From JBBQHX01 sp035306065 (lineage in GTDB: Bacteria; Gemmatimonadota; Gemmatimonadetes; Gemmatimonadales; Gemmatimonadaceae), in contig DATGOL010000113.1 of assembly GCA_035306065.1 (NCBI GenBank), positions 1-64,000 on the forward strand: a DNA stretch of 64,000 bases, given 5' to 3'. Position numbers and translations under genes: made by a program. The notes beneath the pieces were generated by a model, which ran no database searches, was not told where the DNA came from, and saw only the letters and a program-made list of their open reading frames with translations. Shown here piece by piece: positions 59,460 through 64,000 of the stretch. Positions within the stretch are counted from its first letter, which is position 1; every line of letters begins with the position of its first letter.

Positions 59460-60623
59460 TCAGGCTACCGCTGCCGAGCCGCGCGCCTTGTGCACCAGGG
59501 CAGGAAGCAGCTCTGACACGCGGGTAACGTGATCGTCAGTCGTCAGGCTGCCAAGGCTCAGCCGCAGCGCACTCATCGCCTCGTCTGCACCAACCCCCAG
59601 TGCGGATAGCACGTGAGACACACTCGCCGCACCGCTCTGGCACGCGGAGCCAGCCGAGGCGGCAACACCGCGCAGGTCCAGCGCCATCAGCAACGACTCT
59701 GCATCACAACCAGGCACGGAAACGTTGATTATGTGCGGTGCACGGTCAGCGCCGCTGCCGTGAATCACGGCGTCAGGCACCTGCTGCATGATAGCCAGCT
59801 CCAGCCGCTCGCGAAAATCGCGAAGCCGGCGGCACTCCTCTTCGCGCTCCGCTACCGCAAGCTCAACCGCCGTGGCAAAGCCCACTGCGTACGCCACGTT
59901 CTCCGTACCGGGGCGCCTGCCACGATCCTGACCGCCACCGAAAAACAGTGGCTGCATTGTCGTTCCGCGCCGAATGAACAGCGCACCAATTCCCTTGGGC
60001 GCACCGATCTTGTGGCCACTCACGGCCAGCATGCTCACCGGCAGCCGGCCAACGTCTATCTCCACCTTTCCGAGCGCCTGCACCGCGTCCGTGTGGAACA
60101 GCACGCCACTCTCCCTCGCGAGCTCGGCAATCTCCGGAACGGGCTGCACCGTGCCGATCTCGTTGTTGATCCACATTACCGAACAGATGGCAAGCGAATC
60201 ATCCATGGCGGCGCGCACTGCATCCATGTCCACCACCCCTTCGCATGACACCGGCAGCAGCCGAAGCTCAGCTCCCTCGGCCTCCGCCTGGTGCGCAGCG
60301 GCAAGCACAGCCTTGTGCTCGATCGGCGTTACCGCCACTGCGTTCCGGCCGGCCGCGCTGGCCCTCTGTGTTCGCCATGCGCCCAGTACGGCGAGGTTGT
60401 CGCCCTCGGTGCCGCAGCTCGTGAAAATGATCTCGTCAACGTGGGCGCCGAGGCAGGTGGCCACGCGCTCTCGTGCCTCGTCCAGTGCTACGCGTGCGTC
60501 GCGCCCCCAGCGGTGCATGCTGGAGGGATTTCCAAAGCGTTCGCCAAGGAAGGGCAGCATTGCTTCCAGCACTTCCCCACGAACCGGCGTGGTGGCCGCG
60601 TGATCGAGATAAATGGGGTCCAT
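59460..60623 (-). CDS. cysteine desulfurase (NifS/IscS type)
   Basis: 387-residue PLP enzyme that releases sulfur from cysteine onto its own active-site Cys. MDPIYLDHAATTPV, PIEHKAVL, WINNEIGTVQP and the PLP-Lys in VSGHKIGAPKG are conserved; the catalytic Cys is in GSACQSG, the short-loop arrangement of group I enzymes. It is probably a dedicated sulfur donor for MnmA, as YrvO is in Bacillus. TATATTTG ends four bases before its ATG, which suggests a leaderless transcript. Confidence 0.92.
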   Translation of the reverse strand: MDPIYLDHAATTPVRGEVLEAMLPFLGERFGNPSSMHRWGRDARVALDEARERVATCLGAHVDEIIFTSCGTEGDNLAVLGAWRTQRASAAGRNAVAVTPIEHKAVLAAAHQAEAEGAELRLLPVSCEGVVDMDAVRAAMDDSLAICSVMWINNEIGTVQPVPEIAELARESGVLFHTDAVQALGKVEIDVGRLPVSMLAVSGHKIGAPKGIGALFIRRGTTMQPLFFGGGQDRGRRPGTENVAYAVGFATAVELAVAEREEECRRLRDFRERLELAIMQQVPDAVIHGSGADRAPHIINVSVPGCDAESLLMALDLRGVAASAGSACQSGAASVSHVLSALGVGADEAMSALRLSLGSLTTDDHVTRVSELLPALVHKARGSAAVA

Positions 60624-60627
60624 TCCT

Positions 60628-60635
60628 CAAATATA
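60628..60635 (-). promoter_or_regulatory. TATATTTG box at the cysteine desulfurase start
   Basis: Exact match to TAnnTTTG, separated from the ATG by only AGGA. This spacing would put the transcription start at or next to the ATG. Confidence 0.4.
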
Positions 60636-60643
60636 CGGAATCC

Positions 60644-60670
60644 GGGGGCCTCGTGCCGGAAATGGCCCCC
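60644..60670. terminator. GC-rich hairpin upstream of the cysteine desulfurase gene
   Basis: Seven-base-pair stem GGGGGCC / GGCCCCC with a 13-base loop. It lies between the DUF4382-like lipoprotein gene and the cysteine desulfurase gene, so it may end the transcript of the former. No T tract. Confidence 0.45.
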
Positions 60671-60777
60671 TGGGTGGCTGGAGAACCGTTTCCGGCGCCG
60701 GAACCCGGGTCAGCGCCTTCTGAACTCAGCCACGGCTGTGCCCATCTGGCGACGTTCCATTGCTCACTTCTCCTCGC

Positions 60778-61401
60778 TCACGTCCCCTGGCTTTCGTAGC
60801 CTGCCACTGCCTGCACCGCGTCTCTCACGAGCGTGGGAGCCACCGTGCCCGCAGAAACACCGGCCGCCGTAAGCCAGCCCTCGGTATTGAGATCGAAGGC
60901 GATTCGCGCGCCGGTGTTTGCACTCAGGGTGATTGCCGGAATGTCCCGGATGAGAACGACCTCGGTGTCGGTTACGTCCAGGGTACGATTGGTCACGGAG
61001 CCGCCCGGCGGGCTCCCGGTTACCGTGAGCGAAGCACCACGAAGCGTGAGCCTCACCTTTGAATACGTTGCCGCGGGCAGGGACACGACATTCTCCACGC
61101 CGGCGCTGTCGCCCGCCTGCAGGGGCACGGTGATCGCGCGAGTACCGCTGACGTCGTGCCAGCTGTCGCCATCGGACGAAACCGCCACACGAGCGGTGGT
61201 GACGAACACGCCATTGTACGGACCAGGCTCCGGCGCCAGCTGAACCCCGCTCACGGGAGGTGTGGTGCGAGACGGGTTGTCGTCCAGCACCACACGAACG
61301 GTGGCATTGATACTTACGCCGGTAACGCTGTCTCCACCGCAAGCCGCGGCAGAGCCCAACAGCAGGAGCAGCAGTCCACTTCGCGCCACCGTTAACCTCA
61401 C
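60778..61401 (-). CDS. DUF4382-like lipoprotein
   Basis: 207 residues: signal peptide with lipobox AAACG, then a beta-rich domain with ATYSKVRLTLRGASLTV, LDVTDTEVVLIRDIPAITLSA and ARIAFDLNTEGWL. The pattern resembles the DUF4382 domain common in Bacteroidota and Gemmatimonadota lipoproteins. GGAGGAAA lies before the GTG, an excellent site that fixes the start. Function unknown; probably a carbohydrate- or surface-associated protein. A shift to a 6-bladed propeller lipoprotein follows upstream. Confidence 0.8.
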   Translation of the reverse strand: MRLTVARSGLLLLLLGSAAACGGDSVTGVSINATVRVVLDDNPSRTTPPVSGVQLAPEPGPYNGVFVTTARVAVSSDGDSWHDVSGTRAITVPLQAGDSAGVENVVSLPAATYSKVRLTLRGASLTVTGSPPGGSVTNRTLDVTDTEVVLIRDIPAITLSANTGARIAFDLNTEGWLTAAGVSAGTVAPTLVRDAVQAVAGYESQGT

Positions 61402-61449
61402 GAGCTTTCCTCCAGTATCAATCGGGAAATGCGACGGAGCCGAACCGTG

Positions 61450-62703
61450 TCATGCGTCGGGCTTCAGTACCCTGAGCCGCACCACGTACTGTACGTCCAG
61501 CTCGTCGCGCTGCACTCCGTAGATGTCGTCTCCCTCAACGTGCAACGGACGGAAGCGCGGCGGCAGTTCAACGGCACCGAGCAGTCGACCTTCGACATCG
61601 TATACGTCCCACTGCCGTGAGCCGAAGTCAAACGCGTTGGCGCCGTCTCCGGTGAAGTCCATTTCGTTGGCTGGCCGCACGCGCTGAACCCAGAGCGTAC
61701 CGTCGGGGCCACCCAGCAGGTCGCTGAGTACAGGATACCGGTCTGCGAACTCGGTGTTCCCCAGAATCAGCTGCAGGGCCTCGGGCGGAACGCCCTGCTG
61801 GCCCATCATCTCGCGCATGCGGTCGAGGAGGGTGCTTTTGTCTGCTTCGCTAACCACTCCGCCTTCCACCTGCCGCTGGATGATCCTCGTGAGGCTGCCC
61901 TCGGTACTGCGCATCTCTACTCGATACTTGTCGTTCGTTGCAAGCACAACCCTGCCGTCGGTCAGCAGAGTCCACAGCGGTTCGGGCGAGAACATGCGCA
62001 GTCGGGGCACGTTCCCTTCCATGGTGAAGGTCTCCGTGGATGGCAGTGCAACGAGCGTGTCCTGAATGCTGCCCGACGCATCACGAGTGAGAAGCACGCC
62101 GCCGCCTATCGGAACGTCGGTATTCCCGGGCACCGGCATCTCGCGTGTCTGCTGCACGATCCTGCCGTCGGGGCTCATCACCCACTTCAGCGCGATTCCC
62201 TCGGTCATCGGAAGGGGGAAGTCCGTGGCGTGCTCGCCCTCAGGCGTGAAACGCGTTGCGCGCTGCAGCATGAGATCCGGCACGGTGATCGTGTCGCCCG
62301 GCGTGACCAGCACGGCAGATGCAACCTGGCTGAACTCTCCAGGGCCCGACCCGGGCCGGCCCAGTGTGCGCACGTACTCGCCGGAAGCGTCGAACACCTG
62401 TACCCGCTGACCCATCTGGTCCAGCGTATAGATGTTGCCCTCGCTGTCCAGGTCCAGGCTCACGAGCTGACCGAACTGAAGGTTCGCATCACCCTCCTCC
62501 GCGCCAATCCGAAGCTGCTCTTCCACCGTCCAGCGCTGTTCAGCGGTCCACACCCCGCGGTCGGGGTTGCGGACGATCGCGATTCCGGCGCTGTCCACCA
62601 CCGATCCAGCCCAGGTGCCGTCTCCAGCGCTTTCGCCTGATGAGCAGGCAGTAACTGCAACGAGAAGGAGCGCGGAAACAACCTTGCTGTGCATGCGGTC
62701 CAT
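61450..62703 (-). CDS. beta-propeller (NHL/6-bladed type) lipoprotein
   Basis: 417 residues with lipobox VTACSS. The mature domain shows the repeated blade pattern of NHL-type propellers (FGQLVSLDLDSEGNIYTLDQMGQRVQVFDASGEYVRTLG and similar strands with GNIYTLD or DGRIV) over about 350 residues. Such proteins usually bind proteins or sugars. The ATG at 62703 has GGAGG eight bases upstream; a longer upstream reading has no support. It precedes the DUF4382-like gene by 48 bases. Confidence 0.82.
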   Translation of the reverse strand: MDRMHSKVVSALLLVAVTACSSGESAGDGTWAGSVVDSAGIAIVRNPDRGVWTAEQRWTVEEQLRIGAEEGDANLQFGQLVSLDLDSEGNIYTLDQMGQRVQVFDASGEYVRTLGRPGSGPGEFSQVASAVLVTPGDTITVPDLMLQRATRFTPEGEHATDFPLPMTEGIALKWVMSPDGRIVQQTREMPVPGNTDVPIGGGVLLTRDASGSIQDTLVALPSTETFTMEGNVPRLRMFSPEPLWTLLTDGRVVLATNDKYRVEMRSTEGSLTRIIQRQVEGGVVSEADKSTLLDRMREMMGQQGVPPEALQLILGNTEFADRYPVLSDLLGGPDGTLWVQRVRPANEMDFTGDGANAFDFGSRQWDVYDVEGRLLGAVELPPRFRPLHVEGDDIYGVQRDELDVQYVVRLRVLKPDA

Positions 62704-62803
62704 GGAACCTCCAGAAAGAGCCGTAAGAATGAGTGGCGCGGAAACCCGGACAGAAAGTTCGTGCAAGCTGGCGGAATGCGCGAGAGTTGGTGACTGCGGG
62801 TGG

Positions 62804-63478
62804 TCAGTCGGGCTGAGGCGGCGGATTCTTCTGCGGGGCGGCCAGCCTGCGCAGCACCGCCCGTACCGGCGCCGCATCCATTCCCTCCAGGCGAATCGGG
62901 TAGGCCGTGAGCTCATACCAGCCATTCGGAACACCGTTCAGATTAAGGTTCTCAAGGTTGCAGCCGCCACCCCGAAAGATGGCGTGATGAACCTCGAGGC
63001 TCTTGCTCTCGCGGCGGTCCACCGAGGGCGCGTCGGTGCCCAGTAGCAGCATGCCGGCGGTGCGCAGCCTGAACGCTGCATCTTCGCTGGGAACCGGCCA
63101 GTCATCTGGAAACCTGCCTTCCGCCACGCTCGCTCCCGTGCGCAGGAGCAGCCGTTCAGGGATATCGGGGAGAAGGGAACTGAGTTCCTCGAACGAGATG
63201 TCGCGCGGCGCGCCTTCCACGCCGAGCACGTATGCCGGGCCGGAAAAGTGCCCGAGCGGAAGGCGATCTATCGGACTGCCGTCATCTCTCACGTGCAACG
63301 GTGCGTCCGCATGCGTTCCAACGTGAGGGCTCATAGTGATGCTGGAGACGTTCACGCTTTCTCCAGCTGCAACGGACCAGGTCCAGCCGCACGAGTAGGG
63401 CGTGTCTCCGGGCCATTCCGGAGTGCCTGGCCGCACGGGAATGCTGATGTCGAGCAGATGCCCCCACTGCGACTTCAT
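62804..63478 (-). CDS. kynB: kynurenine formamidase (KynB-type cyclase)
   Basis: 224-residue metal-dependent cyclase-family enzyme that hydrolyses N-formylkynurenine to kynurenine. LLDISIPVRPGTPEWPGDTPY and the metal signature SPHVGTHADAPLHV are diagnostic, as are GTDAPSVD and HHAIF. The ATG overlaps the stop of the dioxygenase gene (ATGA), so the pathway is coupled. No kynureninase gene is in view. Confidence 0.92.
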   Translation of the reverse strand: MKSQWGHLLDISIPVRPGTPEWPGDTPYSCGWTWSVAAGESVNVSSITMSPHVGTHADAPLHVRDDGSPIDRLPLGHFSGPAYVLGVEGAPRDISFEELSSLLPDIPERLLLRTGASVAEGRFPDDWPVPSEDAAFRLRTAGMLLLGTDAPSVDRRESKSLEVHHAIFRGGGCNLENLNLNGVPNGWYELTAYPIRLEGMDAAPVRAVLRRLAAPQKNPPPQPD

Positions 63479-64000
63479 CCGGCCGCACCGAACACGCGCG
63501 CACGCACTTCCCACAGCTTCGGGAAGAAACGTTGTGACACGGTGCGCTGCAGGTATCTGGCACCGAGTGTTCCACCCGTGCCTCCGGTCATGGGGCCGAT
63601 GATGCGCTCCACGAGCTGAACGTGCTTGAAGCGCCACACGCCGAACTGCTGGTCATACTCGAGCAGAGATTCCGCCAGGAAGAACAGATCCGACGGCCCG
63701 GGCCCGGTGTACAGGGCATCCAGCGTAGTGCCCTTCTGCTCGACGAGCCGGTCAAACAGATCCTGCAAGGTTGAACGCTCCAGCCAGCGAGTGACACCCT
63801 CGGGTGGCTCGCCATGCTCGCTCACCACGCGAATGAAGTGCTCATCGCGAAGGCCGGATGCCGCCTCGATTGCCCTGAACTGCACGCTCTGGGATCCGCT
63901 GGACGACCCGAGGTAGCTTCGGAACTGTGCGAACCGCTGTGGAGGGAGTGTGTCGAGCGCCGCAAGCTGCGCCGTAACTATGCGCGTTAGGGCATTTACC
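63475..64000 (-). CDS. kynA: tryptophan 2,3-dioxygenase, 5' end cut by window edge
   Basis: The C-terminal 174 residues of the haem dioxygenase that opens the indole ring of tryptophan. FRSYLGSSSGSQSVQFRAIE (the family FRxYLGxxSGxQSxQFRxIE), WRFKHVQLVERIIG and GTGGTLGARYLQ are hallmark segments; the haem-ligand His lies in WRFKHVQLVERI. The gene continues beyond the right edge. It overlaps kynB by four bases. Confidence 0.93.
   Translation of the reverse strand, partial: VNALTRIVTAQLAALDTLPPQRFAQFRSYLGSSSGSQSVQFRAIEAASGLRDEHFIRVVSEHGEPPEGVTRWLERSTLQDLFDRLVEQKGTTLDALYTGPGPSDLFFLAESLLEYDQQFGVWRFKHVQLVERIIGPMTGGTGGTLGARYLQRTVSQRFFPKLWEVRARVFGAAG

Overview
This is a high-GC bacterial chromosome window of ordinary housekeeping and accessory genes. 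I see no insertion sequence, prophage, CRISPR array, rRNA or convincing tRNA. The gene content points to Gemmatimonadota or a close relative. The reasons are an aerobic menaquinone pathway, many Tat- and lipobox-bearing periplasmic proteins, an MglA-type GTPase with a roadblock partner in the dnaX-recR neighbourhood, a DUF4382-like lipoprotein and a beta-propeller lipoprotein, and a kynurenine pathway. The assignment is inferred from gene content only; no 16S or marker search was possible.

Layout. 1-5798 (minus): menaquinone genes in the order menD-menH, then menB-menA-menE, with menE running off the left edge. 5942-7527 (plus): DUF4260, DUF488 and creatininase-family genes, closed by a strong hairpin. 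7632-10390 (minus): an exported M14 metallopeptidase and a class A beta-lactamase-like serine hydrolase. 10733-20581: small unlinked units, namely a MATE exporter, PEBP, an HhH protein with a truncated haemoglobin, aquaporin, DUF1508, lipoprotein, DinB, rhomboid, YjbR, DUF4184, a lipase-like hydrolase and RpiB. 20785-30530 (plus): a nearly gap-free cluster of eight genes that looks like a mostly periplasmic glycoside-oxidation pathway. It holds a Tat sugar isomerase, a GMC dehydrogenase with its gamma subunit, a cytoplasmic and a Tat-exported Gfo/Idh/MocA oxidoreductase, a 3-keto-glycoside hydrolase, a nucleoside-type MFS permease and an exported D-aminoacylase-like amidohydrolase.

30593-31412 (minus): a cold-shock gene with a long leader that carries its own sigma70-type promoter and an internal intrinsic terminator, followed by rpsU. 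31617-36780 holds small genes including YigZ, GNAT, FKBP, a ClpP-like peptidase and a stand-alone NFACT RNA-binding domain. 36781-38170 is poor in recognisable genes. It precedes a histone-H1-like protein whose C-terminus resembles an AP2 DNA-binding domain. 39209-44050 is central carbon metabolism (transaldolase, pyruvate kinase, PhnP-like hydrolase, glucose-6-phosphate isomerase). 44142-46349 is a degenerate histidine kinase next to an NtrC-type regulator.

48533-58349 (plus): threonine aldolase, the SRP RNA gene, dnaX-ybaB-recR, a small membrane protein, a roadblock protein, an MglA GTPase, pgsA, cinA, grpE and dnaJ. 58351-60623 (minus): the sulfur-transfer pair cysteine desulfurase-mnmA, convergent with dnaJ. 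60778-64000 (minus): two lipoproteins and the kynB-kynA pair, with kynA cut by the right edge.

Start codons are often GTG or TTG. Stop-start overlaps (ATGA, GTGA) are common. Strong GGAGG-type sites alternate with apparently leaderless starts, and a TA(n)TTTG box recurs just upstream of several genes.
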